From contig NZ_QEYO01000023.1 in the NCBI RefSeq assembly GCF_023718305.1, positions 1 through 64,000 on the forward strand: DNA of 64,000 nt, read 5' to 3'. The notes below the pieces were generated by a model that ran no database searches, had not been told where the DNA came from, and saw nothing but the letters and a program-made list of their open reading frames with translations. Shown piece after piece: positions 52,587-61,576 of this stretch. Source of the DNA: Gramella sp. AN32. GTDB lineage: Bacteria > Bacteroidota > Bacteroidia > Flavobacteriales > Flavobacteriaceae. The position numbers and the translations under genes were made by a program. How positions within the stretch are numbered: the stretch's first letter is position 1; the number at the start of each line of letters is the position of its first letter.

Positions 52587-53426
52587 ATGGAAAATAGATT
52601 TCTCGATGTACATCTGGTAGTGAAAGAAATGAGCAGGCAAACCTGGTATCATTTAAAAGAGCTCACCCTGCTCAAATCGTTTATCCTGTCGGTTATGGCC
52701 GGCGCTTTTATAACCTTTGGGGCATTGTTTTCGGTACTGATCTCTGCGGGTGTGGAAACTACCGGTCTCGCACTCTTGTTACAGGGTTTTGGTTTTTCGG
52801 TAGGGTTTTTTATGGTAATCCTTTCGGGTGCCTTGCTTTTTTCTGAAACCAACGTGGTTTTGCCCGCATCTTTGTTGAATTGTAGTACTAAAGAACTCTT
52901 GCTCGGTGCTTTAAAATTTTGGGGGATTACTATTGTGGGAAATGTTATCGGTGCTTTTTTAGTGGGCTGGTGGATCAATTATGCGCACGAATACCCTCAG
53001 GATGTGGCAGATATCCTCGCGCATATCATTCATAAAAAAATGCATTATTATAGGGGAGGTGATCTACAATACTGGATGCAGGCGGTAGTTTCAGGAATGT
53101 TCGGGAACTGGCTGGTGGGAATGGCCGCAATTTTTGCCATTATGGGAAAAACGATTATAGGAAAATATATCCCCATTTTTCTCGCGGTAAGCCTTTTTGT
53201 TGCGGCAAATTTTCAACATAGTCCGGCCAATATGGGTTATTTTTCCCTGATGATGCCTGCCGGGAATGGCCCTGGATGGGAAAATGCTATTTTATGGAAC
53301 CTTCTTCCTGCCGCCCTCGGCAATATTTTGGGAGGCATTATATTGGTTGCCCTCCCTTTTTGGTATGCCTTGAGCCCTTCAGAAAAAGAAAAAATCAAGA
53401 ACCTCGGTTCAGGTTCAACGAAATGA
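52587..53426 (+). CDS. Formate/nitrite transporter (FNT) family channel
   Basis: A 279-residue membrane protein with six hydrophobic segments in the FNT arrangement: LKSFILSVMAGAFITFGALF, ILSGALLFSETNVVLPASLL, VVSGMFGNWLVGMAAIFAIM (with the GNWLV motif) and FQHSPANMGYFSLMM (the histidine-containing loop). FNT channels move formate, nitrite, lactate or hydrosulfide as weak acids. Start ATG at 52587 is chosen because the longer frame begins inside the previous gene. Downstream of pyruvate oxidase, acetate or lactate-type cargo would be sensible, but substrate is open. Confidence 0.88.
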   Translation: MENRFLDVHLVVKEMSRQTWYHLKELTLLKSFILSVMAGAFITFGALFSVLISAGVETTGLALLLQGFGFSVGFFMVILSGALLFSETNVVLPASLLNCSTKELLLGALKFWGITIVGNVIGAFLVGWWINYAHEYPQDVADILAHIIHKKMHYYRGGDLQYWMQAVVSGMFGNWLVGMAAIFAIMGKTIIGKYIPIFLAVSLFVAANFQHSPANMGYFSLMMPAGNGPGWENAILWNLLPAALGNILGGIILVALPFWYALSPSEKEKIKNLGSGSTK

Positions 53427-53552
53427 GTTTGTCCCGATAACCATCGGTAAATAGAAATATACTTTTAATCAGGATCAGAATAAAAAGGATCTGGGGCATC
53501 GATCATTATAAAATGGAATAATTGTATTTAAAATTTATATAATACAAATATC

Positions 53553-55271
53553 ATGTCAAAAACAAAAGAATATAACATAAGGGATTTAGGGGTAATCGGC
53601 GACCGGAAAACCTGTGCCCTGGTAACAAAAGATGGTGAATTTGTATGGTATTGCCCGCAACGTTTCGATAAACCCGCTTTTATAAATTCCCTGATAGATC
53701 CTGAAAAAGGGGCGTATTGGTCTTTTCAATTCAAGGACAAGAAATATAAAAACAGGGAATATACACAAAGAAGTGCCGTGCTATCTACCCAATTTGAAGG
53801 TTTAAGTCTTACAGACTTTATGCCATTGAACGATAGGATCAATGGTATTTGCAGGATGTTTTCAGAAGGACCCGAAGACGTGGAAAATGATATTTTTTTA
53901 AAACCCTATTACGGCCTGGGCTTACCTGAATATGAAATATTGCAAAATAATGTCATTAGTATTTCAAGAAGCCTTTATTTAACGGCATCGCACGGGCTCA
54001 GCATTGATAAAGGACATATAAAATTTACAATCCCGAAAGGGAGCAAAGGCTGGGCAATACTTTCTGATACTGCTTTTGAAAAAGGAATAACCGAAGCAAA
54101 TCTAAATTCGTTAAAGCTTAAAACATTGAAAGGATGGGAAAAAATTGCCAGCCAGATAGAATATACCGGTCCTTACGAAAAACAAGTACAGGATTCTTTG
54201 CGGGCGATACAGTTGGTTACCTATCAGGAAAATGGAGGGATCATGGCAGCAGCCACTACCTCGTTGCCAGAGGTGGTTGGCGGCTCAAGGAATTACGATT
54301 ATCGCTACGTCTGGCTCAGGGATTCCGCCATGATTATAAGTGCTTTGATAAGGGCGGAGAGCACAGGGGAAGAAGAAAGCAAATTTCTGAGTTTTTTATG
54401 CGATGCCAAATACCGCAACAGCCAAAAAATACTTTTACCCTTTTATTCATTGGATAAGCTGGTGGCGCAACCTGAAACTGTACTGCCTTTAGCTGGATAT
54501 AAAAATAGCAGGCCGGTACATATTGGCAATAATGCCATGGATCAGTTACAGCTGGATGCCAATGCCAATGTGCTTTTGGTCGCGAAGATGATATACGGCA
54601 GGACCAAAGAAAAATATCACTGGGATACTGTTGTGGGTATTGCCAATTTTTTGGCCGAAAACTGGCACAGGGAAGATCATGGCATTTGGGAAGAACACCT
54701 TCAGAAGCATTTTACCTCCAGTAAGGTAATTGTGGCGAAATCCCTGGAATTTATAGCTGAACATGCCGAAACCGAAAAACAAAAAAACAAATGGCTGAAA
54801 GCTGCCGAAAAAATACGTGATTTTATAAAAACCAACTGCCTTACCAAAGATGGCGCCTATGCCAGCTATGCGGGAAGCGATGAGGTGGATGTGACGGCAG
54901 CGCTATTTCCGGTATGGCTTTTTACCAAACCCGATTCCCCTGAAATGTTAAAAACCATGGAACTGCTGGAGAAAAACCACAGAAAAGGAAAACTTTATCA
55001 CAGGACGCTCGAAATGTTCAATGCATTTGAAGAAGGTGTTTTTCTGGCGGGTTGTTTTTGGGTGGCACAGTATTATATTATGCTGGACAATTTTGAAAAA
55101 GCGCGGGAAATTATCGATACTTCCCTGGAATATAGCAATGACCTTGGGTTTTTTGCCGAAGAGGCCGATACCGATAAAAATACCATGCTGGGGAATTTCC
55201 CCCAAACCTTTGTACATGCATCTTTTATTGGCGCAGTCATAGACCTGAGACAAAAAATGACTACACGATGA
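53553..55271 (+). CDS. Glycoside hydrolase family 15 protein
   Basis: A 572-residue cytosolic GH15 enzyme (glucoamylase, glucodextranase or trehalase group): an N-terminal beta-sandwich (DLGVIGDRKTCALVTKDGEF, FDKPAFINSLIDPEKGAYWS) and an (alpha/alpha)6 barrel with GGSRNYDYRYVWLRDSAMII, the best-conserved stretch, and EEHLQKHFTSSKVIVAKSLE. The acid pair should lie in the GIWEEH region and near the end (FAEEADTDKNTMLGNFPQTF). No signal is present, so it acts inside the cell; trehalose or storage glucan is plausible. It overlaps the next gene by 4 bp (ATGA). Confidence 0.9.
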   Translation: MSKTKEYNIRDLGVIGDRKTCALVTKDGEFVWYCPQRFDKPAFINSLIDPEKGAYWSFQFKDKKYKNREYTQRSAVLSTQFEGLSLTDFMPLNDRINGICRMFSEGPEDVENDIFLKPYYGLGLPEYEILQNNVISISRSLYLTASHGLSIDKGHIKFTIPKGSKGWAILSDTAFEKGITEANLNSLKLKTLKGWEKIASQIEYTGPYEKQVQDSLRAIQLVTYQENGGIMAAATTSLPEVVGGSRNYDYRYVWLRDSAMIISALIRAESTGEEESKFLSFLCDAKYRNSQKILLPFYSLDKLVAQPETVLPLAGYKNSRPVHIGNNAMDQLQLDANANVLLVAKMIYGRTKEKYHWDTVVGIANFLAENWHREDHGIWEEHLQKHFTSSKVIVAKSLEFIAEHAETEKQKNKWLKAAEKIRDFIKTNCLTKDGAYASYAGSDEVDVTAALFPVWLFTKPDSPEMLKTMELLEKNHRKGKLYHRTLEMFNAFEEGVFLAGCFWVAQYYIMLDNFEKAREIIDTSLEYSNDLGFFAEEADTDKNTMLGNFPQTFVHASFIGAVIDLRQKMTTR

Positions 55272-55828
55272 GTAGAATAAAAGTAATACAACCTAGGGAG
55301 GCAACAGGAAGGTTAAAAGAAATCTATTCGGCCCTGGAAAAGCAGCGCGGGTAAATTGCCGAGGTCCATAAGATACAGAGCTTAAGGCCAGAAAGCATTG
55401 TAAAGCATATGGAATTGTATATGGAAATTATGTTTTCCAAATCTGAATTAACCAGGGCGCAAAGGGAAATGATGGCCGTGGTAACTTCTACCACCAATAA
55501 TTGTAGTTATTGTATAGAGCATCATGCCACTGCCCTAAATAAGTATTGGAAGGATGCGGGTAAAATTGAGGATCTAAAGAGAAATTTTTTAAGGATTAAC
55601 CTTAACCCGGAAGATTTGGCTTTATGTATTTATTCCAAAACCCTGACCAAAAATGAAAATGGCCAAAATTATGGAACTGTAACGCAAGAATTAAGAGAAG
55701 TGGGTTTTAGTGATAAGGCTATTTTAGATGCCGCCCTGGTAGTCTCCTATTTCAATTTTGTGAACCGGATGGTCCTCTCGTTAGGGGTTGAACTGGAAAA
55801 AGATGGAGGTAGAAATTATAAATATTAA
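55268..55828 (+). pseudogene. AhpD-like peroxidase-related protein, split by in-frame TAA
   Basis: From ATG 55268 (overlapping the GH15 stop) the frame reads MSRIKVIQPREATGRLKEIY and SALEKQRG, then TAA (55352-55354), then in the same frame IAEVHKIQSLRPESIVKHME onward to 55828. The intact product would be a 186-residue carboxymuconolactone-decarboxylase/AhpD-like protein with the active-site CxxC in NNCSYCIEHHATALNKYW. One substitution (AAA or GAA to TAA) explains the break. Translation could restart at 55409, giving 139 residues that keep the CxxC. Confidence 0.85.
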
Positions 55829-55842
55829 TAAAATTATATAAA

Positions 55843-57210
55843 ATGAAATTTGATGCGATTATAATTGGTACGGGCCAGGCAGGGCCTTCACTTGCGGCAA
55901 GCCTTGCCAAAAACGGATATAAAGTAGCCATTATTGAAAAAGGACATTTGGGCGGCACCTGTGTGAATGTAGGTTGCACGCCAACCAAAGCATACGTAGC
56001 CAGTGCCAGGCGTGCTTTTATTGCTAAAAACAGCACTGCTTTAGGGGTTGAGGTGAATGGAAGTATTGCCGTAAACCTTAAAACCATTAAAGCGCGTAAA
56101 GATAAAATCATCGCAGATTCCAGAACGGGATTGAACAAAATGTTCACTAGCAATGAAAATATTACACTTGTTAAAGGAAAAGCCCGTTTTCTGGATAACC
56201 ACAGTGTAGAGGTAAACGGGAAAACCTATGAAGCTGATAAATTTTATATCAATGTTGGCGGTAAGCCAAGGATTCCTGAAGGTTTTGAAGGCGTAAACTA
56301 TCTTACCAACGAGAGCATTCTGGAACTTGAGGAAATCCCTGATCATTTAATTATTGTGGGAGGTGGCTATATTGGTTTGGAGTTCGGACAAATGTTCCGT
56401 CGTTTTGGAAGCAAAGTAAGCATCCTGGATCGTGGAGATCACTTGTTGAAAAAGGAAGATCCCGAATTTGGGAAGGCCATTGCGGATATTTTTAAAGACG
56501 AAGGCATTGAGGTTCGGTTAAACTCCGATTGCATCAGCGCAAAAAAATCGGGAGACGAAATTGAAGTGAGTATTAATTGCAAAGAAGGAAGCCCCACAAT
56601 TAAAGGCTCACATCTGTTGCTTGCGACAGGTCGCATTCCCAATACCAGGGATCTGGGGCTTGAGAACACCGATGTAAGCCTGGATGAGAAAGGGTATATT
56701 TGGGTAACTAACGAATTACAAACTAGTGCACCCAATATTTGGGCATTAGGTGATTGTAACGGGGAAGGGGCTTTTACCCATACCGCATACAACGATTTTC
56801 AAATTGTGAATTCTCATTTGTTTGAAGATAAAAAACGAAAATTATCAGATAGGTTTACCTGCTACGCAGCATTTATTGATCCTCCGCTGGCCAGGGTAGG
56901 TATGAACGCTTCCGACATTGAAAAGGCGGGAATCAAAGCCAGGGTTGCCACCAGGCCCATGGCTAAAATTGCGCGTGCTAAAGAAATGGGGGAAACCCAG
57001 GGAATGCTTAAAATCTACATTGAAGCCAAAACCGAAAAGATATTGGGGGCTACTTTTTTAGGTACAGGCGCCGATGAATATATACATACGATAATAGATC
57101 AAATGTATGCAAGGCAGCCTTATACCGTAATTCGTGATGCGGTGCATATTCATCCCACCGTAAGTGAATTGATCCCTACGATGCTGGAAAATATAAAATC
57201 CTTAGAATAA
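55843..57210 (+). CDS. Mercuric-reductase-like FAD disulfide oxidoreductase
   Basis: A 455-residue pyridine nucleotide-disulfide oxidoreductase: IIGTGQAGPSLAASLAKNGY (FAD), GGTCVNVGCTPTKAYVASAR (redox Cys pair), IIVGGGYIGLEFGQMFRRFG (NADPH), IWALGDCNGEGAFTHTAYND (FAD) and IHPTVSELIPTMLENI with the catalytic His-Glu pair. It differs from the protein at 37653 in the TPTK form. It has no MerA heavy-metal domain. It ends the plus-strand run that began at egtD, 14 bp after the AhpD-like gene, and could recycle a thiol or disulfide for it. Confidence 0.88.
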   Translation: MKFDAIIIGTGQAGPSLAASLAKNGYKVAIIEKGHLGGTCVNVGCTPTKAYVASARRAFIAKNSTALGVEVNGSIAVNLKTIKARKDKIIADSRTGLNKMFTSNENITLVKGKARFLDNHSVEVNGKTYEADKFYINVGGKPRIPEGFEGVNYLTNESILELEEIPDHLIIVGGGYIGLEFGQMFRRFGSKVSILDRGDHLLKKEDPEFGKAIADIFKDEGIEVRLNSDCISAKKSGDEIEVSINCKEGSPTIKGSHLLLATGRIPNTRDLGLENTDVSLDEKGYIWVTNELQTSAPNIWALGDCNGEGAFTHTAYNDFQIVNSHLFEDKKRKLSDRFTCYAAFIDPPLARVGMNASDIEKAGIKARVATRPMAKIARAKEMGETQGMLKIYIEAKTEKILGATFLGTGADEYIHTIIDQMYARQPYTVIRDAVHIHPTVSELIPTMLENIKSLE

Positions 57211-57346
57211 GTATACTTATTCTTTATGCGTAGGTTAGATTATAATCTCAATTTGAGATCTTATCACTATTCTTATTAAGAAGCGGGAAGAGGATGAGTT
57301 TGTATTTGTTTTATCCCTCATTATCGAACTAATGTGAGTATTTTAT

Positions 57347-57375
57347 CAAGCATTTGTATTTATTCCAAATGCTTG
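57347..57375 (+). terminator. Perfect 10-bp hairpin after the flavoprotein gene
   Basis: CAAGCATTTG (57347-57356) and CAAATGCTTG (57366-57375) are perfectly complementary with a 9-nt loop. It is in the position of a terminator for the egtD-to-flavoprotein cluster but lacks a strong U-run. Confidence 0.5.
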
Positions 57376-57461
57376 AACCCATTATTTTAAGAATGTTCGG
57401 GAAATCGGTTTTATACAGCCCCAAGTACCACAAACTTCCCTAGGTGTAAAGTTTTGTTAAC

Positions 57462-57477
57462 TGTCAGAAAGCTGACA
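57462..57477. promoter_or_regulatory. Crp-geometry palindrome upstream of the isochorismatase gene
   Basis: TGTCAGAAAGCTGACA is a perfect dyad TGTCA-N6-TGACA (with the 6-bp arms TGTCAG and CTGACA around AAAG). It resembles the site at 48518 in 13 of 16 bases and ends 21 bp upstream of the -7 box at 57499, so it overlaps the -33 region where an activator or repressor of Crp type would act. Confidence 0.6.
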
Positions 57478-57498
57478 ATAATCCATGGCTTCGTTACC

Positions 57499-57506
57499 TA
57501 AATTTG
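57499..57506 (+). promoter_or_regulatory. -7 promoter box of the isochorismatase gene
   Basis: TAAATTTG is a perfect match to the Bacteroidota -7 consensus TAnnTTTG, 35 bp before the start codon. Confidence 0.6.
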
Positions 57507-57541
57507 GTTGAATGAGAATATAAACCAAAATAAATAAAGTT

Positions 57542-58261
57542 ATGAAAAGTACAGACTGGGAAGTAATAAAAGCGGCAAAAGAAGCTGGAATTCCCGATCC
57601 GGGATTTGAAATTGATAAAAACACCGCAATTGTTATAACAGATCCTCAGAACGATTTTTTAAGAGATGACGGGGTAGCCTGGCCGGTGGTAAAAGCAAGT
57701 GTAAAAGAGAATGATACCATAAACAATATGAGCAAGGTCTTTAAACTGGCCAGGGAAAACAAAATAAAAGTTTTTATTTCCCCTCATTATTTTTTTCCTA
57801 CGGATCACGGATGGAAATTTGAAGGTGCTTTGGAAAAATTTATGCACGTAAAAGAAATGTACCTTAGAAAAGGAAGATTGGATATGACAGATTTTGAAAG
57901 TTCAGGAGCCGATTTTCTGGATGAATTTAAGTCATATCTGGACGATGATAATATTATATTGTGCAATCCGCATAAAATCTATGGTCCTCAAACCACAGAT
58001 CTCAATTTGCAACTTAGGAAGTATAAAATAGAGAAAGTATTGATGGCCGGAATGTCAACTAATCTCTGTTTAGAATCCCATACCCGGGATTTATTGGAAG
58101 AAGGATTTGAGGTAGGGGTCATTGCTGATGCCAGTGCGAGTGCAAAACTTCCTGGTATGGACACCTTTCAGGCTGCTCTCATGAATTTGAGACTTATTAC
58201 AAGCCACATCTTTACTACTGAAGAATTTGAGGAAGCTTTGAAATCTTTTAAGTCGTCCTAA
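57542..58261 (+). CDS. Isochorismatase-like cysteine hydrolase
   Basis: A 239-residue protein of the isochorismatase-like hydrolase family. The catalytic Asp is in VITDPQNDFLRDDG, a Lys is expected around the RKGRLDM segment, and the nucleophile Cys is in VLMAGMSTNLCLESHTRDLL, the family's most typical motif. The presence of Cys favours an amidase or nicotinamidase-like activity over true isochorismatase. It is a single-gene unit with its own promoter and a Crp-type palindrome. Confidence 0.88.
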   Translation: MKSTDWEVIKAAKEAGIPDPGFEIDKNTAIVITDPQNDFLRDDGVAWPVVKASVKENDTINNMSKVFKLARENKIKVFISPHYFFPTDHGWKFEGALEKFMHVKEMYLRKGRLDMTDFESSGADFLDEFKSYLDDDNIILCNPHKIYGPQTTDLNLQLRKYKIEKVLMAGMSTNLCLESHTRDLLEEGFEVGVIADASASAKLPGMDTFQAALMNLRLITSHIFTTEEFEEALKSFKSS

Positions 58262-58564
58262 ATATCTAAATATTTATAAGATTTAAGGGGCAGAGACTAC
58301 GGCTTGTGAGTTTATTATGAATGTGAACACTCCAAGAAAGTACTTATGCCGAATAAAAGGTTTTGTATTGTAGTTATGGTACCACTGCCAGCCCGTCAAT
58401 TCAGGAGAAAAATACCTGCTGCTGCGAAAAATAGAAAGTAGAAATAATAATATTCAGCAGAAAAACTAAGAGGCGGGTCAGAAGTAGTTTTTAGATGCCC
58501 CGTATTAGGATTTTTAACACTCCGAAGCCTAATTCTGAAAAGGTGAAAATATAGTTCTTATAAA

Positions 58565-58590
58565 TTCTCCGAGGCTAGCTCCGGAGAATT
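58565..58590. terminator. Bidirectional hairpin between convergent genes
   Basis: TTCTCCG and CGGAGAA pair over 7 bp around a 10-nt loop, flanked by A/T-rich runs on both sides. It lies between the isochorismatase gene (+) and the DUF3179 gene (-) and ends 4 bp from the DUF3179 stop. The rest of 58262-58564 contains no ORF. Confidence 0.6.
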
Positions 58591-58593
58591 TAC

Positions 58594-59520
58594 TCATTTT
58601 GGATATTTATAAACTTCGGTCTCAGGATTAAATGCATACCATGCAAACCAAAAATTAGTTACTGCAGGCATCAGATTACCCTGTGCATCCACAATTTCTG
58701 CACTTTTGGCTTTTGAATTATAGGTGATTTTCAATTTTTGACCGGCAAAAGTATCCTCTAAGATTTTCCCTTTCAACTTCATTAATTCGGAAAAAGGATA
58801 CGCCTTTGTTTTTCCTTTTATTTCTATACCTATTATCTTTTCTTTTGGCTTCAAAACATCATTCATTTTGCTTACCGGAAAATACAATTGTTGGTTTTTT
58901 TCATAATCAGGGTATGGATTTCTGGAATAATCCCTGGTAAATCCTGTCTCTTGAGATAGGACGAGGCTCTTTGGATGTTTGTCTTGCCAGGCTTTCCAGG
59001 TGGTATTTGCCGTATTTAAAATTTTAAGCTTTTCACCTTTTAATTCTCCGGTTATCGCTTCATATTTCAATTGTGACCAGAGGGATTCTGTTTGCCTGTC
59101 GTACAATAAAACATCACTATTATATAATAACCCAGATACACCAAATGTAAGGATGCTGGTACCGATTTTAGACTCAAAAGCAATACCGCTGCCACACAAG
59201 GGGCAGAAGGTAACTACTACCGGAAGATCTTTAAATGAATCATTTACAATTTCATGATAATTAAGAATATTAATAGGGTATGCTTTTGCAATTCCATTTT
59301 CATAAACTCCTAAAATTCTGGCATCATTTGCTAAAGAAGCTTCAGAAGATTTCAAAAATTTTGGATTATCTATGGCCGGAATTCCGTCTTTAGGAGGACC
59401 TCCACCTTTTATTTCGGAAACAGGAATGTTGGCAGAAGAGATATCAAAACCATTTTTTTCCTGAGAGAAAAAAGGTTGGTAAATCATACCTGCAATTAGT
59501 AATACCAGAATGGGTTTCAT
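58594..59520 (-). CDS. DUF3179 family secreted protein
   Basis: A 308-residue protein with an N-terminal signal peptide (ILVLLIAGMIYQPFFS). DUF3179 is recognised by the region PAIDNPKF, YENGIAKAYPINILNYHEIV, VTFCPLCGSGIAFESK with two cysteines, FGVSGLLYNSDVLLYDRQTE with SLWSQL, and later ETGFTRDYSRNPYPDY. The Cys pair and His may bind a metal or cofactor; the role is unknown. It overlaps the patatin gene upstream by 4 bp. Confidence 0.88.
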   Translation of the reverse strand: MKPILVLLIAGMIYQPFFSQEKNGFDISSANIPVSEIKGGGPPKDGIPAIDNPKFLKSSEASLANDARILGVYENGIAKAYPINILNYHEIVNDSFKDLPVVVTFCPLCGSGIAFESKIGTSILTFGVSGLLYNSDVLLYDRQTESLWSQLKYEAITGELKGEKLKILNTANTTWKAWQDKHPKSLVLSQETGFTRDYSRNPYPDYEKNQQLYFPVSKMNDVLKPKEKIIGIEIKGKTKAYPFSELMKLKGKILEDTFAGQKLKITYNSKAKSAEIVDAQGNLMPAVTNFWFAWYAFNPETEVYKYPK

Positions 59521-60434
59521 AATTCATCTATTTTAGGTTCAATGCTGGTGCAATGCGGATTGTTTTTTTGGGCAAATTCATAGTCCTTTTGCCACCAGTC
59601 TTTCATCAAATCAGGGTCAAAAATGAGGGAGTTTTTGGTAAGTAGTTCTGGCGGATAATAAAAATTGAGATTGACTTTGGTATGTTTACTTTGTAAGTTA
59701 CCAATTGTAACATCATCTACTATGATCTGGTTGATCATAAAGTCAAAAGCACGCGTGGTCAATTCCAAAGCGTTTTTAACCGGTTTTTTTTTAATGCTTG
59801 GTTGTTCCGTTTTCAAGACAATTACATCAATATCACAAGCGCCCCGATTTATTGCCTCGGATATGGGCACAATATTGCCCATTCCACCATCAGCATATTC
59901 ATTGCCATCTTTGGTTAACAGACTCATAAAAGGCACCATATTGGAGGAGGCCCAAACCCAATCGCAAAAATCGTGGTATTTCCAATCTTTAAGCCGTTTG
60001 TATTCTACCCGGTTATAGCTCAAGTTGGCCACGGTTACGACTACCTCTGACTTGTTCTGTTTCATTTTATGAAAGTCTTCTTTTGTTATTATATCGCAAA
60101 TTAATTTTCTAAGACTCTTACTTTCCCCAAAAGATTTTGATCCTTTCAGAAACATTTTTAAAATGCTGAAATGATTTATTCTCATTACAAACTCACCATC
60201 CTTTTTTGTAATTATAAATGGATTGCTGCTAAATATATCCTTTTGACTAACGGAAGTATAAATTGCTTTTAGCCTGCTTATTTCTCCAATCGATAACAGC
60301 GGAATTAGAAGACTTCCTGTAGAAGTCCCCAAGAAAATATCGTAGTGTTTTTGACAATCATTAATTAGAAATTCTGCGATACCACCGGCAAATGCACCTT
60401 TACTGCCACCACCAGAAATAACCAAGGCTCTCAT
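59517..60434 (-). CDS. Patatin-like phospholipase
   Basis: A 305-residue cytosolic patatin-like lipase. The oxyanion loop is SGGGSKGAFAGG (near residue 7), the nucleophile elbow GTSTGSLL (GxSxG, Ser near residue 40) and the catalytic Asp in YADGGMGNIVP (DGG). It would hydrolyse phospholipids or other acyl esters. It is the middle gene of a minus-strand unit with the small membrane protein upstream (6 bp) and DUF3179 downstream (4-bp overlap). Confidence 0.92.
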   Translation of the reverse strand: MRALVISGGGSKGAFAGGIAEFLINDCQKHYDIFLGTSTGSLLIPLLSIGEISRLKAIYTSVSQKDIFSSNPFIITKKDGEFVMRINHFSILKMFLKGSKSFGESKSLRKLICDIITKEDFHKMKQNKSEVVVTVANLSYNRVEYKRLKDWKYHDFCDWVWASSNMVPFMSLLTKDGNEYADGGMGNIVPISEAINRGACDIDVIVLKTEQPSIKKKPVKNALELTTRAFDFMINQIIVDDVTIGNLQSKHTKVNLNFYYPPELLTKNSLIFDPDLMKDWWQKDYEFAQKNNPHCTSIEPKIDEL

Positions 60435-60440
60435 AATGAT

Positions 60441-60871
60441 TTAAATGGCTTTGGGTTTTACTATATAGGCAACCACAATACCAAATATTATATGACCTAT
60501 AAGGCCGGCACTGGCAATAACTATCATATTACCTTGTGGCATTGGCATTTCTGGCATCATTGCACCCATAAGCAGCATTCCAATTTCTCCAATAACGAAC
60601 GCTATTATCCCGAATATAATTCCTTTTACAAAAGTGCTGGAAACCTTGGTTAATAATTTAAATATTAAATAAGCATATATCAGGGCAAAAATGATCCCAA
60701 TCATTAAATGGATAATCCAGCCTACAATAATGCTTGTTTCCATTGTAGAAGCCATCATTTGAGGTGGGTTCATTTTGGGCAGTCCCATACTGCTCCTAAA
60801 AGCATTACTGCTGTCATTACAATGGTGGCCACAATGCCTGCAATAATAGCTTGTAAAAATGTATTTTTCAT
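60441..60871 (-). pseudogene. Small membrane protein, frameshifted near the N-terminus
   Basis: The true start is probably ATG 60871, reading MKNTFLQAIIAGIVATIVMT and AVMLLGAV before a shift near 60790. The next frame continues MGLPKMNPPQMMASTMETSI with four further hydrophobic helices and ends KPKAI. Joined with one added base (for example GGA-GCA-GCT-ATG) the product is a 143-residue protein of a DUF6789-like family, with a Met-rich loop (MMPEMPMPQGNM) that may bind metal. It lies upstream of the patatin gene. Confidence 0.75.
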
Positions 60872-60943
60872 AATTCAAAAATTTCGTTTATAATTTTGTT
60901 TGAAAAAGGAAAAGCCAATTCTGGACTTTTCCTTTTATAAATT

Positions 60944-61519
60944 CTAAGCTTTTTCCAGTTTACTTCCCGCAAAAGCTTCATCAACTTCTGTATGGAAAAT
61001 ATGGTTTGAATAATTACTGATAGTTTTTACAGCCTGTGCAAGGATGATAGCCAGGATCTGTTTTTCAGAATATCCCGAATCCAGAAATTTCTCAGCTTCT
61101 TCGGGTGTTGGATTACCCCGGCTTTCATTCATCACTTTGGCGAATTCGTATAAAGCTTTTAATTTCTCATCCTGAATTTCTTTTCCTTCTCTAATGGCTT
61201 CAATAACATCTTTTGGGGTTTTTGAAACATTTTCAGCTAAATAGCTATGGGCTGCGGTACAGTAGCCGCAGGAATTTTCGATGCTAATGGTAAGTAAAAC
61301 TACCTCTTGTTCAGCAGGAGTAAATCCGCTATCCCGTCTAAACTGATGATATCCCGTATCATATGTATTCTGCAAAGCCGGTAAATTCACCATGTTCTTA
61401 TACATATTAGGAATCATCCCATTAGCCTTTTTGGCCTTTTCCAGGATTTCCTTTTGTTGTTCGTTTGCATCTTCTAATTCTACCGGTTCTAAACCGATTT
61501 TGTAAGTTTGATTTGACAT
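60944..61519 (-). CDS. Carboxymuconolactone decarboxylase / AhpD-like protein
   Basis: A 191-residue alkylhydroperoxidase-like protein. The active-site motif is ENSCGYCTAAHSYLAENVSK (CxxC and His, near residue 85), with the conserved helix AQAVKTISNYSNHIFHTEVD near the end. It should reduce peroxides or handle reactive electrophiles using the Cys pair. It resembles the broken AhpD-like gene at 55268 and could compensate for its loss. Confidence 0.9.
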   Translation of the reverse strand: MSNQTYKIGLEPVELEDANEQQKEILEKAKKANGMIPNMYKNMVNLPALQNTYDTGYHQFRRDSGFTPAEQEVVLLTISIENSCGYCTAAHSYLAENVSKTPKDVIEAIREGKEIQDEKLKALYEFAKVMNESRGNPTPEEAEKFLDSGYSEKQILAIILAQAVKTISNYSNHIFHTEVDEAFAGSKLEKA

Positions 61520-61576
61520 AAATTAAATTTTAAAATTAAACATTGATTTAAAAAGCGCTATAGATTGGCCTAAGCC

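Noticed and set aside
53430..53446. CCCGATAACCATCGG near 53430 and its partner near 41362 as an operator
   Set aside because: It is a short repeat of a type common between genes in this group and overlaps no promoter; treated as repeat debris.
37653..57210. Mercury resistance because of two mercuric-reductase-like proteins
   Set aside because: Both lack the N-terminal heavy-metal domain and the C-terminal vicinal cysteines of MerA, and no merR, merT or merP gene is nearby.
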